From Prochlorococcus sp. AG-347-O22 (GTDB lineage: Bacteria > Cyanobacteriota > Cyanobacteriia > PCC-6307 > Cyanobiaceae): a DNA stretch of 64,000 nucleotides. The stretch is from assembly GCA_003278845.1 (NCBI GenBank), contig QCCX01000002.1, positions 1 through 64,000 on the forward strand. Reading direction: 5' to 3'. Position 1 is the stretch's first letter. Each line of letters begins with the position of its first letter. Positions 36,127 through 45,940 of this stretch are shown one piece after another. The notes beneath the pieces are model-generated. The model worked only from the letters and a program-made list of their open reading frames with translations, did not search any database and was not told the DNA's origin. The position numbers and the translations under genes are program-made.

Positions 36127-38700
36127 TTACTTTGTCAAGCTGAAATCGTTTATTTCATCAAATTGAAGATAGCGATAAAGTTCATCTGAATATGGATTAA
36201 TTTTATTTTTAGTAATATCCTGATATTCCTCAACTTCAGGTATTTTGCCAAGCAGTGCGCAAACTGCTGCTAATTCGGCGCTGCCTAAAAAGACTTGTGC
36301 ATTTTTGCCAAGTCTATTGTCAAAATTTCTTGTACTAGTAGAAAATACTACGGAACCTTCATCTACTCTGGCTTGATTTCCCATACATAAAGAACAGCCC
36401 GGTAACTCTAACCTTGCACCACAATCTTCAAAAATTTTATAGTAACCTTCTGCTTTTAGAGTTTCTTCATCCATCTTTGTTGGTGGACAAATCCATAATT
36501 TAGTTTTTAAATTTTGTACTCCTTCAAGAACTTTTGCAGCTGCTCTGTAATGACCAATATTTGTCATGCAAGAACCTATAAAAACCTCGTCAATATTTGT
36601 ATTTGCAACATCAGTGATTTCTTTTACATTATCTGGATCATTAGGGCAAGCAACTATAGGTTGTGTTACTTTTGCTAAATCAATTTCAATGATTTCTTCA
36701 TACTGAGCGTTTGAATCTGGTTGAATTAATGATGGTTTTTTTAACCAATTTTTCATATCATTTATTCTTCTTGAAATCGATTTTGAATCTTCATAATTAC
36801 TCTCGATCATTTTTTCTAGCAAGCAAATATTGCTTTTTAAATATTCTTGAACAGTTTCTTGGGATAAAAGTATTGTGCTACCAGCGCATGAGCGTTCTGC
36901 AGTAGCATCAGTAAGTTCAAAAGCCTGTTCAAGTTTTAGGTTTGGTAATCCTTCAATTTCCATAATTTTCCCGTTGAATATATTTTTCTTATTTGCTTTC
37001 TCAACAGTTAAGAGTCCTTTTTTAATTGCGAAGAGAGGGATTGCATTTACTAAATCTCTAAGAGTGATTCCTGGTAATAATTCTCCCTTAAATTTAATTA
37101 GCACAGATTCTGGCATATTTAATGGCATTGATCCTATTGCAGCGGCAAAGGCAACAATGCCCGAGCCTCCAGGAAATGAAATGCCAAGAGGAAATCTAGT
37201 ATGACTATCTCCGCCAGTGCCAACAGTATCTGGGAGAAGCATTCTATTAAGCCAGCTATGAATTATGCCGTCTCCAGGCTTAAGAGCTACTCCACCTCTT
37301 TGAGATATAAAATCAGGTAATTCTTTATGGGTAACTAGATCTACTGGTTTAGGATACGCAGCTGTATGACAAAAACTTTGCATCACTAAATCTGCAGTAA
37401 ATCCTAAACAAGCTAGTTCTTTTAGTTCATCTCTAGTCATTGGCCCAGTAGTATCTTGACTGCCAACTGTAGTCATAATTGGCTCACAGGTCATTCCTGG
37501 CCTTACTCCCTCTAAACCGCATGCCTTGCCCACTATTTTTTGAGCTTGAGTAAAGCCGGCATTACTTTCGGTTGGATTTTGTGGTCTAGTAAATATCTCA
37601 CTTGGTTGATAATCTAATTTGTTTCTAATTTTGTCCGTAAGAGATCTTCCAATCATAAGATTTATTCTTCCTCCAGCTTGAATTTCATCAGTAAGAGTTG
37701 ATGGATACAACTCGAATTTGCTTATTAATTCTTCAGTATTTGAATCTTTTTCAATTTTTTTAATAATGCCTTTATAAGGATATATTTTAATAACATCTCC
37801 TGTTTTCATTTGAGATACATCAGCTTCTATAGGTAAAGCTCCTGAATCTTGTGCAGTATTGAAGAAAATTGGGGCTATTTTGCTGCCAATTATTATTCCA
37901 CCTGTTTTTTTGTTGGGAACAAAAGCGATATCTTCTCCTATATGCCAAATGAGTGAATTAATAGCAGATTTTCTAGAACTCCCTGTTCCAACAACATCTC
38001 CAACATAAGCTATTGGTAAATTTTGTTTTTTTAAATTATCAAGAATCTTTAGTCCATCAGGTTTTTTAAATTCCAACATAGCTAATGCATGCATTGGAAT
38101 ATCCGGGCGTGTTGTTGCATGTACAGCTGGAGATAAGTCGTCTGTGTTTGTCTCACCGTCAACTTTAAATACTAAACAAGTAATCTCTTTCTCCAGAACT
38201 TTTTTATTTATGAACCATTCTGCATTTGCCCAACTATTTACAACTTCTTTTGCATAAATATTACTGTGAGATAATTCATAAATTTCATTAGCCGAGTCGT
38301 AAACAAGAATAATATTTTTTAAAATTTCTGCCGCTTTTTTTGCGAGTAAATTATTTTCTCCTTTAAGGATTTCAACCAAAGAATTTACATTGTATCCGCC
38401 TATCATTGTTCCTAGTATTTCAATTGCTTTTTCGGGATTAATTGATTTGCAATATTTTTCGGAATTAACAATAGCCGTAAGCCAGCTTGCTTTTACGTAA
38501 GCAGCCTCATCAACTCCTGGGGGTACTCTATTTATTAGTAAATCAAGTAAATAAGATGAATCGTAAGTACTATCTTGTTCTAATAATTTTGTAATACAAT
38601 TTGTTTGTTCAGCATTTAAAGGTAAAGGAGGTATACCTTTGGCAGCTCTTTCAGCTACATGATCTGCATAATCTTTTAGCAATGTTTCCAAATTCTTCAT
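36127..38700 (-). CDS. acnB: aconitate hydratase B
   Basis: AcnB isomerises citrate to isocitrate through a [4Fe-4S] cluster; in cyanobacteria this supplies 2-oxoglutarate for nitrogen assimilation. The 857 residues show the AcnB-specific order: an N-terminal HEAT-like helical domain (about 1-160), then the swivelling domain (VFKVDGETNTDDLSPA, then AYVGDVVGTGSSRKS), then the catalytic domain. The cluster cysteines are in FIGSCMTNIGHY and in PGCSLCMGNQ near the C-terminus. GGDSHTRFPLG is also intact. The end resembles other AcnB proteins. It diverges from the DAHP synthase gene across 97 bases, and clc lies directly downstream. Confidence 0.97.
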   Translation of the reverse strand: MKNLETLLKDYADHVAERAAKGIPPLPLNAEQTNCITKLLEQDSTYDSSYLLDLLINRVPPGVDEAAYVKASWLTAIVNSEKYCKSINPEKAIEILGTMIGGYNVNSLVEILKGENNLLAKKAAEILKNIILVYDSANEIYELSHSNIYAKEVVNSWANAEWFINKKVLEKEITCLVFKVDGETNTDDLSPAVHATTRPDIPMHALAMLEFKKPDGLKILDNLKKQNLPIAYVGDVVGTGSSRKSAINSLIWHIGEDIAFVPNKKTGGIIIGSKIAPIFFNTAQDSGALPIEADVSQMKTGDVIKIYPYKGIIKKIEKDSNTEELISKFELYPSTLTDEIQAGGRINLMIGRSLTDKIRNKLDYQPSEIFTRPQNPTESNAGFTQAQKIVGKACGLEGVRPGMTCEPIMTTVGSQDTTGPMTRDELKELACLGFTADLVMQSFCHTAAYPKPVDLVTHKELPDFISQRGGVALKPGDGIIHSWLNRMLLPDTVGTGGDSHTRFPLGISFPGGSGIVAFAAAIGSMPLNMPESVLIKFKGELLPGITLRDLVNAIPLFAIKKGLLTVEKANKKNIFNGKIMEIEGLPNLKLEQAFELTDATAERSCAGSTILLSQETVQEYLKSNICLLEKMIESNYEDSKSISRRINDMKNWLKKPSLIQPDSNAQYEEIIEIDLAKVTQPIVACPNDPDNVKEITDVANTNIDEVFIGSCMTNIGHYRAAAKVLEGVQNLKTKLWICPPTKMDEETLKAEGYYKIFEDCGARLELPGCSLCMGNQARVDEGSVVFSTSTRNFDNRLGKNAQVFLGSAELAAVCALLGKIPEVEEYQDITKNKINPYSDELYRYLQFDEINDFSLTK

Positions 38701-38797
38701 TAGTAAGGTTTAATGCCTAATCTATTGTTATTTTTAATATTGAAAAGGAGAGTATTCATAAATGCTTTTTTAAATATTCAAACTTCTTAATTAATCA

Positions 38798-39865
38798 ATG
38801 ACGACATCATCAAATAATTCAGCTTTAGAAAAGACATCAGATTTACATGTTCTTGAAACACGTCCATTAATACCTCCTAGCAGATTACATAATGATATAC
38901 CTTTAGATCACGACTCTGCTAATACAGTATCTAAAACAAGAAGATCGATACAAAATATTTTGCATCATAATGATCAGAAGCTTTTAGTCATTGTGGGTCC
39001 ATGTTCAATTCATGATCTTGAGGCGGCAAAGGAATATTCAAAATATATTCAAAAATTCCGAGAAATGTATAAAGATAAATTAGAAATAATTATGAGAGTA
39101 TATTTTGAAAAACCAAGAACAACTATTGGTTGGAAGGGACTGATAAATGATCCTCATCTAGATGATTCTTATGATATTAATACTGGTTTAAGAAGGGCAA
39201 GAAGTTTGCTTTCATATTTAGCAACTCGTGGCATACCTTCTGCTACAGAATTACTAGATCCAATTGTTCCTCAATACATTGCTGATTTAATAAGCTGGAC
39301 AGCCATAGGTGCGCGGACTACAGAAAGTCAAACTCATAGAGAAATGGCATCAGGATTATCAATGCCTATAGGCTTTAAAAATGGAACGGATGGTTCTTTT
39401 ACTACTGCAATTAATGCAATGCAGTCAGCTTCAAAATCCCATCACTTCTTAGGTGTAAATGAAAATGGAATGGCTTCTATAGTTAATACTACAGGAAATC
39501 CAGATGGACATATAGTTTTAAGGGGCGGTTCAAAAGGCCCCAATTTCGAAAGTGATCATGTACAAAGAATTTCAGCAGAATTGAGGCAGTGTAATCTTCC
39601 CTATAAAGTGATGATTGATTGTAGTCATGGAAATTCCAATAAAGATTTCCGAAAACAGTCGGAAGTGCTAAAAAATGTAGCTTCTCAAATTAGTAATGGT
39701 GAAAAAAATATTCTGGGAGTTATGCTTGAAAGTCATTTGAAGGAAGGAAATCAAAAACTTTTAAAAAAAGAAGATCTCCAGTTTGGCAGAAGCATTACAG
39801 ATGCATGTATAGATATAGAAACAACAAAAGAATTAATCGCTATTTTATACGATTCACTTAGCTAG
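38798..39865 (+). CDS. aroG: 3-deoxy-7-phosphoheptulonate synthase (class I)
   Basis: DAHP synthase condenses phosphoenolpyruvate with erythrose-4-phosphate, the entry step to aromatic amino acids, folate and quinones. The 355 residues match the E. coli AroF/G/H class: LVIVGPCSIHD near residue 66, MRVYFEKPRTTIGWKGLIND near 108, ARTTESQTHREMASGLS near 175, and DCSHGNSNKD near 280. Class I enzymes are usually feedback-regulated by one aromatic amino acid; which one cannot be read here. The symbol aroG is a class label. It is convergent with the phytol-kinase-like gene, with an eight-base overlap. Confidence 0.95.
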   Translation: MTTSSNNSALEKTSDLHVLETRPLIPPSRLHNDIPLDHDSANTVSKTRRSIQNILHHNDQKLLVIVGPCSIHDLEAAKEYSKYIQKFREMYKDKLEIIMRVYFEKPRTTIGWKGLINDPHLDDSYDINTGLRRARSLLSYLATRGIPSATELLDPIVPQYIADLISWTAIGARTTESQTHREMASGLSMPIGFKNGTDGSFTTAINAMQSASKSHHFLGVNENGMASIVNTTGNPDGHIVLRGGSKGPNFESDHVQRISAELRQCNLPYKVMIDCSHGNSNKDFRKQSEVLKNVASQISNGEKNILGVMLESHLKEGNQKLLKKEDLQFGRSITDACIDIETTKELIAILYDSLS

Positions 39866-40499
39866 TTATAAAATAATTAAAAAATAATGCTGAAGAGATT
39901 GGAACAATTAAATTATCTATTCCTAGAACACTAAATTGTTCGAGCAAAGTCGCAATAAAAGCTATTGTAAAGTAATTTAAATTTAGACTATTTTGTTGCG
40001 AGTATCCTATTGAGCAAACTACTATCAAACTTGTTAAAAACATTGTAATGGTTCCATATAAAGATTTTTTTTGTCTAAAAAAAATCCAACTCTTGGAGTT
40101 AAAGCTTTTTCCTATTAATCCAGCTAATCCATCGCCAAAAGTCATTATGAAAAATCCACTAATTAGTGCATATGGATCTTTATCCCAGAAAAGATAAATC
40201 AAAATAAATAAACTTAGACAATAAAATAATGTCCCATAACTTTTTCTCTCAACATCCTCAATTGTTGGAAATAATTTATAGTTGTAATTGATAAAAACCA
40301 TTAATGAAACAATTCCTGTAAAAATTAGAGCAGAGTTTTGATTAATTTTTAAAAATTGAGCAATTGGTATTAAAGGTCCTATTCCAATATGTATTATTTT
40401 TCTTACGATTTCTCTGCTATCTTCATTATATTTTTTAAAAACTACTGATATTAAAAAAATTGAAAATAAATATAATAAAATTACAGTAAATTTTATCAA
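39858..40499 (-). CDS. phytol/dolichol kinase-like membrane protein
   Basis: This 213-residue integral membrane protein of the SEC59/VTE5/CTP-transferase-like group contains about six hydrophobic segments. Family blocks are REIVRKIIHIGIGPLIPI near residue 30, the FGDGLAGLIGK motif near 122 (the CTP-binding-type DG.A.L.G), and the KSLYGTITMFL and ATLLEQFS segments afterwards. In cyanobacteria and plants, relatives phosphorylate phytol or farnesol to recycle chlorophyll's side chain into tocopherol and chlorophyll. That role is likely but inferred. It begins with TTG at 40499; no ATG occurs before residue 66. It lies five bases downstream of the sigma-factor gene. Confidence 0.8.
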   Translation of the reverse strand: MIKFTVILLYLFSIFLISVVFKKYNEDSREIVRKIIHIGIGPLIPIAQFLKINQNSALIFTGIVSLMVFINYNYKLFPTIEDVERKSYGTLFYCLSLFILIYLFWDKDPYALISGFFIMTFGDGLAGLIGKSFNSKSWIFFRQKKSLYGTITMFLTSLIVVCSIGYSQQNSLNLNYFTIAFIATLLEQFSVLGIDNLIVPISSALFFNYFITS

Positions 40500-40504
40500 T
40501 TTGG

Positions 40505-41524
40505 CTAAGCTGCTTTTTGATGAGTTGTCATTACTCGAAGCTTTAATATTGCTTTAGCTTCTAGTTGCCTTACTCTTTCTCTTGAAACATTAATTTGTCT
40601 TCCTATTTCTGCGAGGGTTAATGGTTCTTCACCATCTAGCCCAAATCTGAGCTTCATGATTTTTTGCTCTCTTTCATTTAATTGAGAAAGCCAAGTTCCT
40701 AAATGCTCTTTTTGAATAGTTCTATCCATACCCTCCATAGGCTCTTCACAGTTTGGATCAGGTATGAGTTCACCAAGAGTACTTCTGTCTTCTTCCCCTC
40801 TTGCATGAGCATCTAGGGAGGCGCAAGGAGCACTTTGAGAAATTAAATCTTCTAAATCTTTTTGATCAATTCCCATCTCAGTAGCCATTTCCAATCTTGT
40901 AGGTTGTCTCCCAAATTTATGTGATAATTCTCTAGAGACTCTTCTCATTTTGGACAGTTTTTCACTTATGTGAATAGGCAAACGGATGGTTCTAGCACTG
41001 TTATCAATTGCCCTCGTCATTCCTTGTCTGATCCACCAGTAAGCATATGTTGAGAATTTATATCCCATAGCAGGATCAAATTTATCTACAGCTCTTTCAA
41101 GGCCAATAGCTCCTTCCTGGACAAGATCTAATAATTCAAGCCCTTGGTTTTGGTATTTTTTTGCAACGGAGACAACGAGCCTTAGATTAGCTGCCATCAT
41201 TCTATCTCTTGCTCTTTTGCCAATTTTAATTTGATAAAGATTTCGTTGGGTTCTATCAGTTTCAGGAATTTGTAGCAACTTTTTCATGTTTTGAACATGA
41301 TGAGCTAACTCTATTTCCTCTGCTGGAGTCAAAAGAGGTACTCTTCCAATGCTACTTAAGTAATAGCCAATAGAATCTGAAGCGAGTCTGCCAGATTTTT
41401 TTTGGCTTTGTTTTGCCCTAAGACTGGATTTCGATTTGCGAGACTTGCCCGCAGTGTTTGGTAATCTTGGCTCATCAAAATTATTATCTGAAGAGCTTTT
41501 TGCAGATTCCAGAGGGATCCCCAT
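40505..41524 (-). CDS. group 2 sigma-70 RNA polymerase sigma factor
   Basis: This is a primary-like (group 2) sigma factor that should recognise -10/-35 promoters under particular conditions. Region 1.2 is DSIGYYLSSIGRVPLLTPAE near residues 51-70. Regions 2.1-2.4 include DLVQEGAIGLERAVDKFD and FSTYAYWWIRQGMTRAI. Region 3 follows, and region 4.2 ends with the helix-turn-helix IGRQINVSRERVRQLEAKA. There is no long acidic region 1.1, and the 339-residue length argues against the housekeeping RpoD. The frame opens at GTG 41527, but an AGGAGG at 41533-41538 is eight bases from the ATG at 41524, which I take as the start. The N-terminal 45 residues are Ser/Lys-rich. Confidence 0.93.
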   Translation of the reverse strand: MGIPLESAKSSSDNNFDEPRLPNTAGKSRKSKSSLRAKQSQKKSGRLASDSIGYYLSSIGRVPLLTPAEEIELAHHVQNMKKLLQIPETDRTQRNLYQIKIGKRARDRMMAANLRLVVSVAKKYQNQGLELLDLVQEGAIGLERAVDKFDPAMGYKFSTYAYWWIRQGMTRAIDNSARTIRLPIHISEKLSKMRRVSRELSHKFGRQPTRLEMATEMGIDQKDLEDLISQSAPCASLDAHARGEEDRSTLGELIPDPNCEEPMEGMDRTIQKEHLGTWLSQLNEREQKIMKLRFGLDGEEPLTLAEIGRQINVSRERVRQLEAKAILKLRVMTTHQKAA

Positions 41525-41532
41525 CACCCTGG

Positions 41533-41538
41533 CCTCCT
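41533..41538 (-). promoter_or_regulatory. Shine-Dalgarno deciding the sigma-factor start
   Basis: AGGAGG on the minus strand lies eight bases before the ATG at 41524 and only five before the alternative GTG at 41527. The spacing favours the ATG. Confidence 0.65.
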
Positions 41539-41732
41539 AAATAATGGATTTTTTAAAAAGCTAGCACTGAAATTGAAATAAAAACTCCTTTTACGTTGAA
41601 ATTTTAAAGACAAAAAATTTTTTTTAAAGGCCTATTTCCTGAAATCCATTGATATGAGCTGATTTAGTAAAAAATAAAAAAAATTTAAAATATTAAGTAT
41701 TTTTTTAAATGTTGTAAAAATCAATATTAATT

Positions 41733-43811
41733 TTATTTTTCTATGAGGTCAATTTGCGAACGATTATGCGATGAAGCTAATTCATATTTCGAATAAGAAC
41801 CATCTTCCTTCATTATCCAAGAAAAGTAATTATCTTTAATATAGGTTTGCAAAAGTGAGTATATTTTAGATTTCAATTCATAATCCTCTATAGGAGTAAC
41901 AGCTTCTATTCTTCTATCAAGATTTCTTCTCATCCAATCTGCACTCCCAATAAAAACCTCATTATCACCGTTATTACAAAACCAAAAAATTCTTGAGTGT
42001 TCAAGAAAATGGCCAATAATGCTTATAACTTTAATATTTTCACTTAAATTTTTTCTTTGGGGATATAAGCAACAAATACCTCTTATGATGAGGCTAATTT
42101 TCACACCTGAGTCTGAAGCTATATAAAGAAGTTTAATTATTTCTGGGTCTACTAAAGAATTCATTTTTGCAATTATTTCAGCTTTTTTACCTTCCTCTGC
42201 ATTTTTAATTTCTCTATTTATGAGAGATATAAATTTATCTCTCATCGATGAAGGAGAAACTAATAATTTGTGATAACTTTTTTGTTTAGAAAAACCTGAT
42301 AAGTAATTAAACAATTCAAGTAAATCAGAAGCAATATCTGGGTCTGTTGAAAGTAGTCCTAAATCTGTATAAAACCTTGAAGTATTAGAGTTATAATTTC
42401 CCGTGCCAATATGAAAATAATTTCTTAATCGTCTTTTTTCTTTTCTTACTACTAAAGCTATTTTTGTATGTGTTTTAAATCCTATAATTCCATATACAAC
42501 ATGAATTCCAGCTTGTTCAAGTTGTTTTGCCCATTGAATATTATTATCTTCATCAAATCTTGCTTTAAGTTCAACAAGAGTCATTACTTCTTTACCATTT
42601 TCTGCAGCTCTCATTAATGCTGCGATAATAGGTGAATCCTTTGAAACTCTATATAAAGTTATTTTTATAGCCATAACTAGCGGATCATCAGCTGCTCTTT
42701 TTATAAATTCTTCAACTGAAGTTTTAAATAAGTCATAGGGATGATGAAGCAGAATATTTTTTTTCCTAAGTATCTTAAAAATAGAATTATAGTTTTTGTT
42801 TAAAGGTGAATTTAAATCTTTTAATTGCGAGTGAGTTTTCCCAATTAGCAGATTTTCCTTTAAATCACTTCTATTAATTTTTGTAAGCTGATTTAAGTCG
42901 TCAAGGCCTAAAAAACTTTTGCAAAAGTAGATATATTCTTTTTGTATTGAGATACTTTCAATAAGTAATTTTAGGATATTTTCTGGCATATCTGATTCGA
43001 CTTCTAATCTAACTACGTCTCCACCTAATCTTCTCTTTTGCAAACTTTGTTCAACTGCTAAAAGAAGATCATCAGCTTCAAGTTCTTTTAATTCTAAATC
43101 TGCATCCCTTGTCACTCTAAAAAAAGAGTAATTTATACATTCCATTCCGTTGAATAAAGAATCTATATTATTTCCAATTAAATCCTCAACACTTATGAAA
43201 AAGTGAGAATTTTCATCACTACTTTGAATAATTTCATTGGGAATTTGTATAAATCTATTTATATTTTTTGTTGGTATTTTTACTCTGACAAACTGATTTT
43301 TAGAGTCTTCCTCATTCTTTATTAGAGCTGCCAAATTTAGACTTAAATTACTTATAAATGGGAATGGATGTGCTGGATCAACAACTAATGGTGTTAATAA
43401 AGGGAAAATAGAAGAAGTAAAGAAGTTATTACACCAATTTCTTTGATTTTCACTTAGGTCATTATATTTTTTTAAAATCACACCTTTTTCTTGTAATTCA
43501 TTTTTTAATTCATTATTTACATAATTTTCTTGAAGAGTGGTTAATTTTTTTACTTCTTTGTTTATTGTTTCTAATTGCTCTTTTGGTGTGAGTCCATCAA
43601 TACTTTTTTTTGTAATTCCTGCTTCAACTTGAGCCTTTAATGAAGCTACCCTTACCATAAAAAATTCATCTAGATTATTACTAAAAATTGAACAAAATTT
43701 TACTTTATCTAGGATTTTGTACTCCTTTTCCATACCAGTTAGGAGTACTCTTTTATTGAATTCAATCCAACTTAATTCTCTATTAATAAAAACATCAGCC
43801 TGGCTTTTCAT
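41733..43811 (-). CDS. ppk: polyphosphate kinase 1
   Basis: PPK1 makes long-chain inorganic polyphosphate from ATP, a phosphate store relevant to life in phosphate-poor oceans. The 692 residues show the four-domain layout: an N domain beginning NRELSWIEFNKRVL near residue 11, a head domain, and two PLD-like catalytic domains. The phospho-accepting histidine lies in GFKTHTKIALVVR near 450, followed by FHIGTGNYNSNTSRFYTDLGLL. The metal-binding ALMRAAENGKEVMTLVELKARFDED block precedes it (read in pieces). Length and motifs are complete. The start overlaps the last base of the upstream MFS gene stop (TAATG), so the two are translationally coupled. A 205-base gap separates it from the sigma-factor gene. 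Confidence 0.97.
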   Translation of the reverse strand: MKSQADVFINRELSWIEFNKRVLLTGMEKEYKILDKVKFCSIFSNNLDEFFMVRVASLKAQVEAGITKKSIDGLTPKEQLETINKEVKKLTTLQENYVNNELKNELQEKGVILKKYNDLSENQRNWCNNFFTSSIFPLLTPLVVDPAHPFPFISNLSLNLAALIKNEEDSKNQFVRVKIPTKNINRFIQIPNEIIQSSDENSHFFISVEDLIGNNIDSLFNGMECINYSFFRVTRDADLELKELEADDLLLAVEQSLQKRRLGGDVVRLEVESDMPENILKLLIESISIQKEYIYFCKSFLGLDDLNQLTKINRSDLKENLLIGKTHSQLKDLNSPLNKNYNSIFKILRKKNILLHHPYDLFKTSVEEFIKRAADDPLVMAIKITLYRVSKDSPIIAALMRAAENGKEVMTLVELKARFDEDNNIQWAKQLEQAGIHVVYGIIGFKTHTKIALVVRKEKRRLRNYFHIGTGNYNSNTSRFYTDLGLLSTDPDIASDLLELFNYLSGFSKQKSYHKLLVSPSSMRDKFISLINREIKNAEEGKKAEIIAKMNSLVDPEIIKLLYIASDSGVKISLIIRGICCLYPQRKNLSENIKVISIIGHFLEHSRIFWFCNNGDNEVFIGSADWMRRNLDRRIEAVTPIEDYELKSKIYSLLQTYIKDNYFSWIMKEDGSYSKYELASSHNRSQIDLIEK

Positions 43812-45094
43812 TAAGATAATTTTGAATTTTGATTGTTAAAAGAATTATTATTTTTACCCTCTGCAATAAGATATATCATGAAAAGTAAGATAACGGAACC
43901 AGCTATAAAAGGTGATTTAGGACCAAAACTATCATAAACCCTCCCGGCCATTGCAATTCCTAAAACCCCTCCAAGACTCTGTAGACCCTGAAGGTTACTT
44001 AAAATTGATCCTTGTTTATCAACGTCTAATTTCTTTGATATTAGTGCTCTTAAAGTGGGCGTAATTAATCCTGCCCCAACGGCTAAAAATGAAACAGCTG
44101 AATAAATATTAATTGTTGCATTTTCTTTTGGAGCAGTTATTAAAAGAGCACACGCCACAAGAATAAAGCCAGATCCGATTAGTGTTAATCGCATTTCGCC
44201 AAATTGCTTTACCAGAGGCCCAATTAATCCTCCCTGAACGATAATCGCAATAATTCCTACTACAACAAGAGTTCCGCTTGATGCTTTGGTCGTCCAGTTT
44301 AAAGATTCTTGGAGGAAAAATATAAGGATATTAGTCAATCCAGTAAAAGCAATAAAGTAAATAAAGAAAGCTAATGATAATTTTTTAATCTTTTCTTCTT
44401 TGAAAACTGTAAAAAGAGCTTTTAAAGGGTTTTTTAAAGCGGTTTTTGATTTATTTATTTCACTATTAGGCTTGGTTTCTGGTAAGTAAAAAAATACAAG
44501 GAGAAAATTTATTATTGGAATAATTGAGGCTATCAAAACTGGAATAATAAAATTATTATTTGTATTTCTTGCAAAAATTACAACAAAAATATTACCTAAG
44601 AAAAAACTTAAACCAAAAGCAACACCAATAAGACCAAATGTTTTTGCTCTTTTTTCAGGGCTTGAAATATCTGCAAGAATTGTTGTTGCAGTAGCTGCAG
44701 TCCCCCCACTTAAACCGTCAATAAGTCTCGCTAAAAATAATAAAAATAACGGGATAGTGGCTATTGAATTTGACCAATTAAAAAGAACTGTAAAAGATAA
44801 TATTGATATTCCTATTATTGAACCAGTAATACAAAAAAGAGTGACAGGTCTTCTGCCATATCTATCACTCATAAGTCCTATAAAAGGAGAAGCTGTAAAT
44901 TGAGCTAATTGGTAAGTGCATGATAATAAACCATATGTACTTGCTTTAGAGTCAAAGAGTAAAACAAAAGAGGGTAATATGGGTAGCAGTATACTTTCAC
45001 TTAAACGATCATTTAGAAGAGTGATAAACGCACTAAGGAGAGTAAATTTTTTATTTGGTTTTAATAAACTTTCTTTCACAATATTTACCTTCAT
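43811..45094 (-). CDS. major facilitator superfamily efflux transporter
   Basis: This 427-residue membrane protein has about 12 hydrophobic segments, so it fits the MFS proton-coupled transporter fold. The cytoplasmic motif A is GLMSDRYGRRPV near residue 70, and the segment-4/5 stretch includes ARLIDGLSGGTAAT. The order resembles the TetA/DHA1 multidrug efflux branch. Substrate cannot be assigned; Prochlorococcus annotations usually call it a tetracycline-like exporter, which should not be taken literally. It sits immediately before ppk with a one-base overlap, and its start lies 30 bases from the divergent cobA start, so the two promoters must overlap. Confidence 0.88.
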   Translation of the reverse strand: MKVNIVKESLLKPNKKFTLLSAFITLLNDRLSESILLPILPSFVLLFDSKASTYGLLSCTYQLAQFTASPFIGLMSDRYGRRPVTLFCITGSIIGISILSFTVLFNWSNSIATIPLFLLFLARLIDGLSGGTAATATTILADISSPEKRAKTFGLIGVAFGLSFFLGNIFVVIFARNTNNNFIIPVLIASIIPIINFLLVFFYLPETKPNSEINKSKTALKNPLKALFTVFKEEKIKKLSLAFFIYFIAFTGLTNILIFFLQESLNWTTKASSGTLVVVGIIAIIVQGGLIGPLVKQFGEMRLTLIGSGFILVACALLITAPKENATINIYSAVSFLAVGAGLITPTLRALISKKLDVDKQGSILSNLQGLQSLGGVLGIAMAGRVYDSFGPKSPFIAGSVILLFMIYLIAEGKNNNSFNNQNSKLS

Positions 45095-45124
45095 TTCGAT
45101 TAACTTTTACTACCATACTTGTTA

Positions 45125-45940
45125 ATGGAGATTATTGTGCCCGGCATTGTTTATTTAGTTGGAGCAGGTCCTGGTGACCCTGAGCTTTTGACTCTTAAAG
45201 CTTTACGCCTAATAAAAAATTGTGATGCATTAGTTCATGATGCTTTAATTCCGGATGAAATAACAAAAGAGGCAGGAAGAAATACAGAAATTTTTCATGT
45301 AGGCAAAAGAGCTGGGAAGTGTTCTGTACCTCAGGCTGAAACTAATGATCTCATTATGAAATTAGCAAAAGAAGGTAAAAATGTTGTAAGGCTTAAAGGG
45401 GGAGATCCATTCGTTTTTTCTAGAGGTGGTGAAGAGGTATCGATTTTAGAAAAAAATGGAATTTCAGTTGAAATCGTTCCTGGTATTACTTCTGGGATAG
45501 CTGCTCCCACATATTTTGGTATTCCACTAACCCATAGAGATGCTGCAAGTTCCGTAACTTTTGTCACTGGACATGAGCGCGTGGATAAGGAAAAAAAGAC
45601 AGTGAATTGGAAAGATTTAGCTAAATCATCAGATAGCTTAGTAATTTTTATGGGTATAAAAAATATTGAATTTATTGTGGAAGAATTAGTCCTGGGTGGT
45701 TTAGATAAGAGTACTAAATGCGCTGTTATTCAAGAAGCTACTTTAAAAAATCAAAAATGTTTGATAGAGAAATTAGAAAATCTTCCAGATAAAATCAAAG
45801 ATAAAGAATTTTTAGCTCCATCAATTATCATTATTGGAAAAATTGTTGAATTTAAGGTTAATAACAATATAACTAAAGTATCTGATGTCTATTTACCAGA
45901 TATTAATAAAGTTCAACTATATAATAAATCCCAAAAGTAA
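45125..45940 (+). CDS. cobA: uroporphyrinogen-III C-methyltransferase
   Basis: SUMT adds two methyl groups to uroporphyrinogen III using S-adenosylmethionine, giving precorrin-2 for cobalamin and siroheme. The N-terminal VYLVGAGPGDPELLTLKA is the SUMT glycine-rich motif. LKGGDPFVFSRGGEE near residue 85 and VTGHER near 145 follow. The 271-residue length fits the single-domain enzyme, without the CysG dehydrogenase part. The frame begins at TTG 45119; I chose the ATG at 45125. Downstream, the last 28 bases overlap the convergent pabC. Confidence 0.94.
   Translation: MEIIVPGIVYLVGAGPGDPELLTLKALRLIKNCDALVHDALIPDEITKEAGRNTEIFHVGKRAGKCSVPQAETNDLIMKLAKEGKNVVRLKGGDPFVFSRGGEEVSILEKNGISVEIVPGITSGIAAPTYFGIPLTHRDAASSVTFVTGHERVDKEKKTVNWKDLAKSSDSLVIFMGIKNIEFIVEELVLGGLDKSTKCAVIQEATLKNQKCLIEKLENLPDKIKDKEFLAPSIIIIGKIVEFKVNNNITKVSDVYLPDINKVQLYNKSQK

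Noticed and set aside
41525-41732. Possible small gene in the 205-base ppk-sigma gap
   Set aside because: No open frame with coding-like composition is visible. It probably holds only the sigma-factor promoter and ribosome-binding site.
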